Of a DNA stretch of 64,000 bases, positions 17,831-26,909 are shown in pieces. Each line of letters opens with the position of its first letter. Positions within the stretch are counted from its first letter, which is position 1. A model generated the notes under the pieces. The model was not told where the DNA came from. It made no database searches and was given only the letters and a program-made list of their open reading frames with translations. A program made the translations under genes and the position numbers. The stretch is from NCBI GenBank assembly GCA_024372625.1, contig CP099605.1, positions 310,001 through 374,000 on the forward strand. The letters run 5' to 3'. This DNA is from Comamonadaceae bacterium OTU4NAUVB1 (GTDB lineage: Bacteria; Pseudomonadota; Gammaproteobacteria; Burkholderiales; Burkholderiaceae_C).

Positions 17831-20326
17831 ATGGACAAGCGCGATCCACTGGCCGCCTATCGAGAAAAACGCGACTTCGCCCGCACGGCCGAGCCCGACC
17901 AGGCCCCCACCGCCCGGGGCCCGCGTTCCGGTGCCGGGGCGTTGTCCTTCGTGGTCCAGAAACACGACGCCAGCCACCTGCACTACGACTTCCGCCTCGA
18001 ACTCGACGGCACGCTGCGCAGCTGGGCCGTTCCCAAGGGGCCGAGCCTCGATCCGGCGGTCAAGCGCATGGCGGTGGAGGTCGAGGACCATCCGCTGTCA
18101 TACGCCGACTTCGAGGGCACCATCGCCGCCGGCCAGTACGGCGCGGGCACCGTGATCGTCTGGGACCGCGGCGAATGGCGACCGGAAGGCGACCCACGCG
18201 CCGCCCTGGCGGCCGGCAAGCTGAAGTTCGAGTTGCGCGGCACCAAGCTGCGCGGGCGCTGGACGCTGGTGCGCATGCGCGGCAAGGGCGAGCGCAAGGC
18301 GCCCTGGCTGCTCATCAAGGAGCGCGACGCCGAGGCGCGCGACGCCGACGTCCACGACGTGCTCGAGGCGCTGCCCGACAGCGTGATCGGCGCCGCGTCC
18401 CCGAAGCCGGGCCGCGCGCGGTCCCGTCCGGCGACCGTCGACCTGCCCGAATCGCTCGCCCCGCAACTTGCCACGCTGGCCGCCGCGCCGCCGCAGCCGC
18501 CGGGCGACTGGTTGTGGGAACTCAAGTTCGACGGCTACCGCATCCTCGTGCGCATCGAGCACGGCGAGGTCCGCTGCTTCACCCGCAACGGCCACGACTG
18601 GACGGCGCGCCTGCCCGAGATCGCCCGGGCGCTCGGCCGGCTGAAGCTGCGCTCCGGCTGGCTCGACGGCGAGATCGTCGTCATGGACCCGGCCGGCCGG
18701 CCGGCCTTCCAGACCCTGCAGAATGCCTTCGACCACCGCGCCACCGCGACCATCGCCTGCTGGCTGTTCGACCTGCCCTTCCACGACGGCGAGGACCTGC
18801 GCGAGCGGCCGCTGGAGGAGCGCCGCGCCCGGCTCGCCGCGCTGCTGGGCGACGAGGAGGCGCCCCGCCTGCGCTTCTCGGAGCACTTCGACGCGCCGCC
18901 GCGCGAACTGCTCGAATCGGTCGGCCGGCTCGGCTTCGAGGGCCTGATCGGCAAGCGGCGCGGCTCGCCCTACGTGTCGGGCCGCTCGAGCGACTGGGTC
19001 AAGCTCAAGACCGGGCGGCGCCAGGAATTCGTGATCGGCGGCCACACCGCGCCCCGGGGCGTGCGCGAGCAGTTCGGGGCGCTGCTGCTGGGGGTGTACG
19101 ACGAGGGGGGCCTGCTGCGCTATTGCGGCAACGTCGGCACCGGCTTCGACGGCGAAGCGCTCGAGGCCGTCAAGGCCCGGCTCGACGCGCACGCGGCGCA
19201 GGCCTCGCCGTTCGTGGCGGGCGAGGTGCCCAGGTCGGTGAAGGCGCGCTGGGTCGCGCCGGTGCTGGTGGCGGAGGTGGCCTTCGGGGAATGGACGCGC
19301 GAGGGCCGCGTGCGCCAGGGCGTCTTCCACGGCCTGCGCGACGACAAGCCGGCGCGCGAGATCGTGCGCGAGCGGGCGCTGCCGCAGGTGGCCCTGGCGC
19401 CGGCCAAGCCGGCGCCGACGCGGCCCGCGGCGGCCTCCGGCGTCCGCATCACCCACCCCGAGCGCGTGATCGACGGCGCCAGCGGCGTCACCAAGGGCGA
19501 GCTGGCGGCGTACTTCGAGCGGGTCGCGCCGTTGCTGCTGCCGCACCTCGAAGGCCGTCCGGTGTCGCTGGTGCGCGCGCCCGAGGGCATCGGCGGCGAG
19601 CTGTTCTTCCAGAAGCACGCCAGGGGCCCGGGGCTGACCGGCGTGACGCGGCTCGATCCGGCGCTCGACCCCGGCCACGCGCCGCTGCTGCAGATCGACA
19701 CCGCGCGCGGCCTGCGGGGCGCGGCGCAGATGAACGTGGTGGAGCTGCACACCTGGAACGCGACCTCGGCGGCCATCGACCGGCCCGACCGCATGACCTT
19801 CGACCTCGATCCGGGCGAGGGCGTGGCCTGGGAGCGGGTGCAGGAGGCGGCCTTGCTGGTACGCACGCTGCTCGACGAGATCGGCCTCGCGGGCTTCCTC
19901 AAGACCAGCGGCGGCAAGGGCCTGCACGTGGTGGTGCCGGTGCGCCGCCATCACGGCTGGGCGGCGGTGCGGGCGTTCTCGCAGGCGCTGGCCGATCACC
20001 TGGCGGCGACGATCCCGCAGCGCTTCTCGGCCAGGAGCGGGGCCGGGCACCGCGTCGGCAAGGTGTTCGTCGACTGCTTGCGCAACGGCTTCGGTGCCAC
20101 CACGGCGAGCGCGTGGTCGGTGCGGGCGCGGCCCGGGCTGGGGGTGTCGGTGCCGGTGGCGTGGGAGGAGCTGCCATCGCTGACCAGCGGTGCCCACTGG
20201 ACCCTGCGTTCGATCGACGCGCGCCTGGGCGCCGGCAACGATCCCTGGCGCGCGATGGCGCGGTCGCGCCAGGGACTGGCGGCGGCCATGAAGCGCATCG
20301 GCTTCAGGCCGCCGGACGCCGAGTGA
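17831..20326 (+). CDS. ligD: ATP-dependent DNA ligase D (phosphoesterase-ligase-polymerase)
   Basis: 831 residues; AAGGAG sits ahead of the ATG. Domain order is 3'-phosphoesterase (about 35-190; QKHDASHLHYDFRLE), ATP ligase (about 205-515; adenylated Lys in ELKFDGYR near 232, then LDGEIVV and LGFEGLIGKRRGSPY, DWVKLK) and archaeo-eukaryotic primase-like polymerase (about 538-831; TFDLDPGEG with metal Asps near 658-660, KTSGGKGLHV). This PE-Lig-Pol order matches Pseudomonas LigD. It processes, fills and seals ends held by Ku. The stop codon directly abuts the stop of the convergent transglutaminase-like gene. Confidence 0.97.
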   Translation: MDKRDPLAAYREKRDFARTAEPDQAPTARGPRSGAGALSFVVQKHDASHLHYDFRLELDGTLRSWAVPKGPSLDPAVKRMAVEVEDHPLSYADFEGTIAAGQYGAGTVIVWDRGEWRPEGDPRAALAAGKLKFELRGTKLRGRWTLVRMRGKGERKAPWLLIKERDAEARDADVHDVLEALPDSVIGAASPKPGRARSRPATVDLPESLAPQLATLAAAPPQPPGDWLWELKFDGYRILVRIEHGEVRCFTRNGHDWTARLPEIARALGRLKLRSGWLDGEIVVMDPAGRPAFQTLQNAFDHRATATIACWLFDLPFHDGEDLRERPLEERRARLAALLGDEEAPRLRFSEHFDAPPRELLESVGRLGFEGLIGKRRGSPYVSGRSSDWVKLKTGRRQEFVIGGHTAPRGVREQFGALLLGVYDEGGLLRYCGNVGTGFDGEALEAVKARLDAHAAQASPFVAGEVPRSVKARWVAPVLVAEVAFGEWTREGRVRQGVFHGLRDDKPAREIVRERALPQVALAPAKPAPTRPAAASGVRITHPERVIDGASGVTKGELAAYFERVAPLLLPHLEGRPVSLVRAPEGIGGELFFQKHARGPGLTGVTRLDPALDPGHAPLLQIDTARGLRGAAQMNVVELHTWNATSAAIDRPDRMTFDLDPGEGVAWERVQEAALLVRTLLDEIGLAGFLKTSGGKGLHVVVPVRRHHGWAAVRAFSQALADHLAATIPQRFSARSGAGHRVGKVFVDCLRNGFGATTASAWSVRARPGLGVSVPVAWEELPSLTSGAHWTLRSIDARLGAGNDPWRAMARSRQGLAAAMKRIGFRPPDAE

Positions 20327-21142
20327 TCAGACCACTTCGTCCGTCACCACCTCGAAGCGCTGCAGCGTGTTGGCGCCGAACACCATCGTGATCGGCACGT
20401 CGGCGGCGTCGCGGCCGCGGGCGATGACGATGCGTCCGATGCGCGGCGTGTTGTGGCGCGCGTCGAAGGTGTGCCAGCGATCGCCCAGGTAGACCTCGAA
20501 CCAGGCGCTGAAGTCCATCGGGTAGGGCACCGCCGGGATGCCGATGTCGCCGAGGTAGCCGGTCACGTAGCGCGCCGGGATGTTCATGCAGCGGCACAGC
20601 GTGACGGCCAGGTGCGTGAAGTCGCGGCAGACGCCCACGCGCTCGTTGAACCCTTCCTGGGCGGTGCGGGTGGCGCGCGCCTGCTGGTAGTCGAAGCGCA
20701 GGTGGTTGTGCACGAAATCGCAGATGGCCTGCACGCGCGACCAGCCGGGCGCGACGTTGCCGAACTGGCGCCAGGCGAAGCCGAGCAGTTCGCCGTCGAC
20801 CTCGCAGTAGCGGCTGGGCAGGAGGAAGGGCAGCGCCTCGACCGGGAGCTCGGCCACGGCATGCTCCTTGGCGCCGTAGTCGACCGGATCGGGCAGGCCG
20901 TTGTCGTAGACCACGGCCTCGTTGCGCAGGCGCACGCTGTTGACGCCCCAGGGCACGTGCACGCGGGCGCACTCGTTGTCGAAGCTGTCGCGGTAGAAGT
21001 CGGTGACCAGCGGCGGGCTGATGGTGATGTTCTCACCCTGGGTGACGTCGCCGGCACGCGACGGATGCACCTTGAGCATGTAGATCAGCGCGGTGGGGGC
21101 GCTGACGCCGAGTTCGATGTCGTAACCGATTTTGATGAGCAT
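20327..21142 (-). CDS. Transglutaminase-like domain protein
   Basis: 271 residues from the ATG at 21142. The central domain carries a Cys-His-Asp triad: Cys in ERVGVCRDFTHLAVTLCR, His in DRWHTFDARHNTPR and the following Asp. The N-terminal region (KIGYDIELGVSAPTALIYML) matches the beta-rich domain that precedes such folds in soluble bacterial transglutaminase-like proteins. These are usually proteases or peptide-modifying enzymes; substrate unknown. No signal peptide. Confidence 0.85.
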   Translation of the reverse strand: MLIKIGYDIELGVSAPTALIYMLKVHPSRAGDVTQGENITISPPLVTDFYRDSFDNECARVHVPWGVNSVRLRNEAVVYDNGLPDPVDYGAKEHAVAELPVEALPFLLPSRYCEVDGELLGFAWRQFGNVAPGWSRVQAICDFVHNHLRFDYQQARATRTAQEGFNERVGVCRDFTHLAVTLCRCMNIPARYVTGYLGDIGIPAVPYPMDFSAWFEVYLGDRWHTFDARHNTPRIGRIVIARGRDAADVPITMVFGANTLQRFEVVTDEVV

Positions 21143-21574
21143 GGCGGGCGCCTCGCAGGAAGGAATGAGCGGAAAAAGAACGAGGAGTGGTTCGGATGCA
21201 AACCACCACCGACGCAAGCACGAGACGTGCCGTCCCCGTACCAAGCTGAAGTCGATGGTATGCAGTCCGAGGGGTCTTCGTGGGATTCACGGACGCATGC
21301 GGGCGTAGGTTAAGGCTGATTGCCGCCGCCTCGCTTTTTTACTTACTGTAGATGCATCCAGCGTCCTACGCAGCGCGTAGCCAGTCGCGTCAAGGCATCG
21401 GGTCGGCGAGGCTTAATCTGTCGGGTGGGCGAGATCGTGCGCGGTGGCGCGGCGATCCGGGGACCGTCTGCCGCGGTGACTCGCTCGCCCGACATCGACA
21501 ATTTTTCCCTCCGCAATCTGACGCAGGTTCCTCACAAGGGGTCCGCGCATCGAGAGTTTCATCAAGGATCTGGA
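21143..21574. promoter_or_regulatory. Long divergent intergenic region upstream of katE
   Basis: 432 bp between the transglutaminase-like gene and katE, without a convincing gene. It is less GC-rich than its flanks and holds an AT-rich patch (21335-21350, CTTTTTTACTTACTG) and another near 21500-21510. It must contain promoters for both genes. I saw no clear sigma-70 pair and no OxyR-type site I would defend. Confidence 0.4.
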
Positions 21575-23749
21575 ATGACGCTTAGAAACAGGGCGGCCGC
21601 CGGCCGTCGCCCGAAGGCCGGCGATGCCGTCAACCCGAAACAGCAGCAACTCGCCGGCTTCGCGCAGGACCCTGGGGCGCAGCTCACGACCAACCAGGGG
21701 GTGCAGATCCCCGACAACCACAACTCCCTCAAGGCGGGGGTGCGCGGACCGACGCTGCTGGAGGATTTCATCCTGCGCGAGAAGATCACGCACTTCGACC
21801 ACGAGCGCATTCCGGAGCGGGCGGTGCATGCGCGCGGTTCGGCCGCGCACGGCTATTTCCAGGTCTACAAGTCGATGTCGCAGTTCACCTCGGCCGACTT
21901 CCTGCAGGACCCGTCGCAGCGCACGCCCGTTTTCGTGCGCTTCTCGACCGTGGCCGGCGAGCGCGGCTCGGCCGACACGGTGCGCGACGTGCGCGGCTTC
22001 GCCGTCAAGTTCTACACGCAGCAGGGCAACTACGACCTCGTGGGCAACAACATGCCGGTGTTCTTCATCCAGGACGCGATGAAGTTCCCCGACCTGATCC
22101 ATGCCGTGAAGCCCGAGCCGCACCACGCCATTCCGCAGGCGGCCTCGGCGCACGACACCTTCTGGGACTTCGCCTCGCTGATGCCGGAGACCACCCACAT
22201 GCTGATGTGGGCCATGAGCGACCGGGCCATCCCGCGCAGCTACCGGATGATGGAGGGCTTCGGGGTCCACACCTTCCGCCTGGTCAACTCGCGGGGCGAG
22301 TCGCACTTCGTCAAGTTCCACTGGAAGCCCAAGCTGGGCGTCCACGGGCTGGTCTGGGACGAAGCGCAGAAGATCGCCGGCAAGGACGCCGACTTCCATC
22401 GGCGCGATCTCTGGGAGGCCATCGAGAACGGCGACTTCCCGGAATGGGAGCTGGGCGTGCAGATGATCCCGCAGGACAAGGAGCATTCGCTGGGCTTCGA
22501 CCTGCTCGATCCGACCAAGCTGATCCCCGAGGAACTGGTGCCGGTGCAGCGGATCGGCCGCATGGTGCTCGACCGCAATCCGGACAATTTCTTCGCCGAG
22601 ACCGAGCAGGTGGCCTTCCATCCCGGCCACGTCGTGCCGGGCATCGATTTCTCGAACGACCCGCTGCTGCAGGGCCGGCTGTTCTCCTACACCGACACGC
22701 AGATCTCGCGCCTGGGCGGCGCGAACTTCCACGAACTGCCGATCAACCGCACGGTGTCGCCGTCGCACAACTTCCAGCGCGACGGGATGCACCGCCAGAC
22801 CATCGCGCGCGGCCAGGTCGCCTACGAGCCGAACTCGCTGGGCACCGGCGCCGAGTACCGCGTGGACGGCGCGAGCGCGGGCTTCCAGTCGTACCCCGAG
22901 GCGATCGAGTCGCCCAAGGTGCGCCGGCGCAGCCCGTCGTTCGACGACCACTTCACGCAGGCCCGCCTGTTCTTCAACAGCCAGAGCACGGCCGAGAAGG
23001 AGCACATCGTCGCGGCCTTCCGCTTCGAGCTGTCCAAGCTGGAGGTGGCGGCGATCCGCCAGCGCGTGGTCGACAACCTCGCGCACGTCGACGAGAAGCT
23101 CGCGCGCCGCGTGGCCGAGCCGCTGGGCATCGGCGCGCCGGACGCCCGCGCCGCCGCCGGACGCGCGGGTTTCCGCGACCACCAGATCGCCACGACCATC
23201 GAGGAGTCGCGCGCGCTGAGCATGGTCGACGCGGGCGAGGGCTCGGTCAAGACGCGCAAGGTCGCCATCCTGGTGGCCGACGGCGTCGACTCGGCCTCGC
23301 TCAAGCCCATCCGCGAGGCGCTGGAGAACGCCGGGCTGACCTGCAAGGTGGTGGGTCCCCGGCTGGGCACGGTGTCGAGCGCGTCCAAGCGCCAGATCGA
23401 GGTCGACGCGACGTTCTCGGCCATGCCCTCGGTGATGTTCGACGCCGTGCTGGTGCCCGCCGGCAGGGAAGGCATCGCGGCGCTGGCGAACCACGGCGAG
23501 GCCGTGCACTACGTGCTGGAGGCCTTCAAGCACTGCAAGGCGATCTGCACGATCGGCGAAGGCGCCCAGATGCTCGACGCGCTGCGCCTGGCCGAAGGCG
23601 CGAAGCCGGTCGGCGTGATCGTCGCGCCCACGCCGGTGACCAACCTCGGCGATGCCACGGCGGCCCTGCAGATCGCCAGCGACTTCGTCGCGGCGATCGC
23701 CAAGCACCGCCATTGGGACCGCGCCGGCATCGAGGCCGTGCCGGCCTGA
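21575..23749 (+). CDS. katE: Large-subunit catalase (clade 2, HPII type)
   Basis: 724 residues from the ATG at 21575. Active-site His in VHARGSAAHG (85), distal Asn in VGNNMPVFF (158-159) and proximal haem-ligand Tyr in RLFSYTDTQISRLG (372) are all present. Residues about 560-724 form the extra DJ-1/GATase1-like domain that defines large catalases (KVAILVADGVDS). It dismutates hydrogen peroxide in the cytoplasm; in relatives it is stationary-phase/RpoS controlled. Frame stays open upstream to 21320, but family alignment favours the start given. Confidence 0.96.
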   Translation: MTLRNRAAAGRRPKAGDAVNPKQQQLAGFAQDPGAQLTTNQGVQIPDNHNSLKAGVRGPTLLEDFILREKITHFDHERIPERAVHARGSAAHGYFQVYKSMSQFTSADFLQDPSQRTPVFVRFSTVAGERGSADTVRDVRGFAVKFYTQQGNYDLVGNNMPVFFIQDAMKFPDLIHAVKPEPHHAIPQAASAHDTFWDFASLMPETTHMLMWAMSDRAIPRSYRMMEGFGVHTFRLVNSRGESHFVKFHWKPKLGVHGLVWDEAQKIAGKDADFHRRDLWEAIENGDFPEWELGVQMIPQDKEHSLGFDLLDPTKLIPEELVPVQRIGRMVLDRNPDNFFAETEQVAFHPGHVVPGIDFSNDPLLQGRLFSYTDTQISRLGGANFHELPINRTVSPSHNFQRDGMHRQTIARGQVAYEPNSLGTGAEYRVDGASAGFQSYPEAIESPKVRRRSPSFDDHFTQARLFFNSQSTAEKEHIVAAFRFELSKLEVAAIRQRVVDNLAHVDEKLARRVAEPLGIGAPDARAAAGRAGFRDHQIATTIEESRALSMVDAGEGSVKTRKVAILVADGVDSASLKPIREALENAGLTCKVVGPRLGTVSSASKRQIEVDATFSAMPSVMFDAVLVPAGREGIAALANHGEAVHYVLEAFKHCKAICTIGEGAQMLDALRLAEGAKPVGVIVAPTPVTNLGDATAALQIASDFVAAIAKHRHWDRAGIEAVPA

Positions 23750-23803
23750 CCCGGGCGGCGCCGAGGGCCGAGGGCCGAGGCGCCGCGCGCGATCGCCGCG
23801 TCG

Positions 23804-23832
23804 GGACCCCGTGCCGATGGCGGCCGGGGTCC
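23804..23832. terminator. Hairpin between convergent katE and sirtuin genes
   Basis: GGACCCC (23804-23810) pairs perfectly with GGGGTCC (23826-23832) around a 15-nt loop in the 88-bp gap between the two stop codons. It could serve both directions. There is no T-run, so support is modest. Confidence 0.35.
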
Positions 23833-23837
23833 GTGCC

Positions 23838-24686
23838 TCAGGCGAGCGTGGCGGCCAGCGCCGCCAGCGTCTCCCCCACGGGCTGTTCCACCTTGAGGTC
23901 GAACAGGTCGTCGGCCCGGGTGCGCCCCAGGTTGACGGCGGCGATGGGCTTGGCGGCCTTGGCGGCCGCCTGCACGAAGCGGAAGCCCGAATAGACCATC
24001 AGTGAGGAGCCCGCGACCAGCACCGCGTCGGCGGCCTCCAGCGCGGCGAAGGCGTCCGCGATGCGCTGGCGCGGCACGCTTTCGCCGAAGAAGACCACGT
24101 CGGGCTTGAGCATGCCGCCGCAGATCGGGCAGTCCGGCACGTCGAAGCCGGAGAAATCCAGGCCGTCGAGGTCGGCGTCCCCGTCCGGCGCGGCCCGGGC
24201 CTCGAGTTCGGCCCAGCGCGGGTTGCGGCGCCGCAGCTCGGCCTGGAACAGCGTGCGCGGCGTGCGGGCCTCGCAGCCCAGGCAGCGGATGGTGTCGATG
24301 CGCCCGTGCAGGTCGATGGCGCGACGGCTGCCGGCGGCCTCGTGCAGGCCGTCGACGTTCTGGGTCAGCAGCAGCTCGACCCGGCCGGCCGCCTCCAGGC
24401 CGGCCAGCGCGCGGTGCGCGGCACCGGGACGCGCGTGCGCCATCGTCGGAAAGCCCACCAGGCTGCGTGCCCAGTAGCGCCGGCGCGTGGCGTCCTCGCC
24501 GGTGAAGGCCTGGAAGGTCACGGGCGAGGGGCGTTTCCATTCGCCGCGCACGTCGCGGTAGTCGGGGATGCCGGACTCGGTGCTGCAGCCCGCGCCCGTC
24601 AGGACGAACAGGCGGGGGTGGCGGGTGGCGAAGTCGACCAGTTCGCGGGTGGCGTCGGTGGCGTGCGTGGCGTGCGTGGTGTCCAT
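23838..24686 (-). CDS. NAD-dependent protein deacylase, SIR2 family
   Basis: 282 residues. NAD-binding GAGCSTESGIPDYR (31-44), TQNVDGLHEAAG (108-119), catalytic His in DLHGRI (127), a four-Cys zinc site (C135, C138, C186, C189) and VAGSSLMVYSG. The Thr/His-rich start (MDTTHATHATDATRE) is unconserved. The sequence fits a class II-type sirtuin that removes acyl groups from lysines and releases O-acyl-ADP-ribose. It is convergent with katE and divergent from the molybdoenzyme. Confidence 0.92.
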   Translation of the reverse strand: MDTTHATHATDATRELVDFATRHPRLFVLTGAGCSTESGIPDYRDVRGEWKRPSPVTFQAFTGEDATRRRYWARSLVGFPTMAHARPGAAHRALAGLEAAGRVELLLTQNVDGLHEAAGSRRAIDLHGRIDTIRCLGCEARTPRTLFQAELRRRNPRWAELEARAAPDGDADLDGLDFSGFDVPDCPICGGMLKPDVVFFGESVPRQRIADAFAALEAADAVLVAGSSLMVYSGFRFVQAAAKAAKPIAAVNLGRTRADDLFDLKVEQPVGETLAALAATLA

Positions 24687-24800
24687 GGGAACGCAGTAGG
24701 CCGAGCCGCCGGAAACGGCGATGCAGGCGATTTGCCCTGGCGGTGGTCAGCCGGGCATGCGTCGCGCCCCGGACGGACCGATGGAACTTAGACTCGCGCG

Positions 24801-26909
24801 ATGACCGATGCCCTGGCCTCCGCGCCCCGCGCGCCCACCGCCGCCGCCACCACCACCGTGCTCGGCGCCTGTCCGCACGACTGCCCCGACACCTGCTCGT
24901 TCGTGACGACGGTGCAGGACGGCGTCGCCACGCGCCTGCAGGGCAACCCGGCGCATCCGCACACCGGGGGCGTGCTGTGCACCAAGGTGTCGCGCTACCT
25001 GGAGCGCTGCGCGCACCCGGAGCGCCTGCTGCAGCCGCTGCGCCGCGTCGGCGCCAAGGGCGAGGGCCGCTTCGAGCCCGTGAGCTGGGACGAGGCGCTC
25101 GACGACATCGCCGCGCGCCTGCGCGTCGTGGCGTCGGGCCCGGGAGGCGCCGAGGCCATCCTGCCCTACAGCTATGCCGGCACCATGGGCCTGGTGCAGG
25201 GCGAGTCGATGGACCGGCGTTTCTTCCACCGGCTGGGCGCCTCGCAGCTCGATCGCACCATCTGCGCCTCGGCCGGCGCCGAAGGCCTGACGATGACCCT
25301 CGGCGGCAAGGTCGGCATGCGCGTCGAGCACTTCGCCGAGTCGAGGCTGATCCTGATCTGGGGAAGCAACGCGATCGGCAGCAACCTGCATTTCTGGCGC
25401 CACGTGCAGGCCGCCAAGCGCGCCGGCGCGAAGCTGGTGTGCATCGACCCGCGCCGCTCCGAGACCGCCGACAAGTGCGACGAGCACATCGCGCTGCTGC
25501 CCGGCACCGACGCCGCGCTGGCCTTCGCGCTGATGCACCAGCTGATCGTGAACGACGCGCTCGACCACGACTACATCGAGCGCCACACGCTCGGCTGGGC
25601 CGGCCTGCGCGCGCGCGCGCTGCAGTGGCCGCCCGCCCGCGCGGCCGCCGTGTGCGGCGTGCCGGAGGCGCAGATCGTGGCGCTGGCGCGCGACTACGCG
25701 TCCATCGGGCCGGCCGCGATCCGCCTGAACTACGGCATGCAGCGCGTGCGCGGCGGCGGCAACGCGGTGCGCGCGGTGGCCTGCCTGCCGGCGCTGGTGG
25801 GCGCCTGGCGCCATCGCGCGGGCGGGCTGCTGATGAGCGCGTCGAGCCAGTTCCCGGTCGATCGCGCGGCGCTGCAGCGGCCCGACCTGATGCCCGGCGG
25901 ACGACCGACGCGCACCCTCAACATGAGCCGCATCGGCGAGGTGCTCGCGGGCGACGCCGACGCGCTCGGCGGCGGGCCGCCGGTGCGCGCGCTGGTGGTC
26001 TACAACAGCAACCCCGTCGCCGTGGCGCCCGACTCGGCCAGCGTGGTGGCGGGGTTCGCGCGCGAGGACCTCTTCACGGTCGTGCTCGAGCAGTTCCGCA
26101 CCGACACCGCCGACCACGCCGACTACCTGCTGCCGGCCACCGTGCAGATCGAGCACTGGGACATCCACATGAGCTACGGCCACACCGACGTGGTGCTCAA
26201 CCGTCCCGCCGTCGCCCCGCGCGGCCAGGCGCGCAGCAACGCCTGGGTGTTCCGCGAGCTGGCGCGGCGCATGGGCTTCGACGAGCCCTGCTTCGGCGAC
26301 GACGACGAGACGCTGTGCCGCAGCGCGTTCGCCCCGGACACGGTCGACTTCGACCGCCTGCTGGACCACGGCTTCGCGACCCTCGCCTTGCCCGAGGCAC
26401 CGTTCGCCGAGGGCCGCTTCCCGACGCCGTCGGGGCGCTGCGAGTTCTTCAGCCAGCGCCTGGCCGACCGGGGCCAGGACGGCCTGCCCGACCACCTGCC
26501 CAATCACGAGCCGATCGGCAGCTCGGCCGAGTTCCCGCTCGCCATGATCTCGCCGCCGGCGCGCAACTTCCTCAACTCGACCTTCGTCAACGTCACCAGC
26601 CTGCGCGCCATCGAGGTCGAGCCGGTGCTGGAGATCCACGCCGCCGACGCCGCCGCGCGCGGCATCGAGGACGGCGCGATGGTGCGGGTCTTCAACCGCC
26701 GCGGCGAGCACCGCTGCCGCGCGAAGGTCTCGCGCCGGGCGCGCCCGGGCGTGGTCAACGGCCTGGGCATCTGGTGGCGCAAGTTCGGCGTCGACGGCAC
26801 CAACGTCAACCAGCTCACCAGCCAGCGCCTGACCGACCTGGGCCGGGCGCCGACCTTCTACGACTGCCTGGTCGAGGTGGAGCGCGTCGCCGGGAGCGTT
26901 CCGGCGTGA
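24801..26909 (+). CDS. Molybdopterin-dependent oxidoreductase (DMSO reductase superfamily)
   Basis: 702 residues. The N-terminal Cys-x3-Cys-x3-Cys-x27-Cys set (24, 28, 32, 60) binds a [4Fe-4S] cluster. SWDEALDDIAARL, LIWGSNAIGSNLHFW, CIDPRRSETADKCDEHI and the C-terminal dinucleotide-binding domain (RGIEDGAMVRVFNRRGEHRC) are those of bis-MGD enzymes. There is no Tat signal, so it should be cytoplasmic. Electron partner and substrate are unknown; relatives are often labelled formate dehydrogenase-like. Its stop overlaps the next gene's GTG. Confidence 0.9.
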   Translation: MTDALASAPRAPTAAATTTVLGACPHDCPDTCSFVTTVQDGVATRLQGNPAHPHTGGVLCTKVSRYLERCAHPERLLQPLRRVGAKGEGRFEPVSWDEALDDIAARLRVVASGPGGAEAILPYSYAGTMGLVQGESMDRRFFHRLGASQLDRTICASAGAEGLTMTLGGKVGMRVEHFAESRLILIWGSNAIGSNLHFWRHVQAAKRAGAKLVCIDPRRSETADKCDEHIALLPGTDAALAFALMHQLIVNDALDHDYIERHTLGWAGLRARALQWPPARAAAVCGVPEAQIVALARDYASIGPAAIRLNYGMQRVRGGGNAVRAVACLPALVGAWRHRAGGLLMSASSQFPVDRAALQRPDLMPGGRPTRTLNMSRIGEVLAGDADALGGGPPVRALVVYNSNPVAVAPDSASVVAGFAREDLFTVVLEQFRTDTADHADYLLPATVQIEHWDIHMSYGHTDVVLNRPAVAPRGQARSNAWVFRELARRMGFDEPCFGDDDETLCRSAFAPDTVDFDRLLDHGFATLALPEAPFAEGRFPTPSGRCEFFSQRLADRGQDGLPDHLPNHEPIGSSAEFPLAMISPPARNFLNSTFVNVTSLRAIEVEPVLEIHAADAAARGIEDGAMVRVFNRRGEHRCRAKVSRRARPGVVNGLGIWWRKFGVDGTNVNQLTSQRLTDLGRAPTFYDCLVEVERVAGSVPA

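Noticed and set aside
24743..26905. Fusion of the aminopeptidase with a long upstream frame
   Set aside because: The upstream frame is a shadow of the molybdoenzyme gene; the GTG at 26906 followed by a signal peptide marks the real start.
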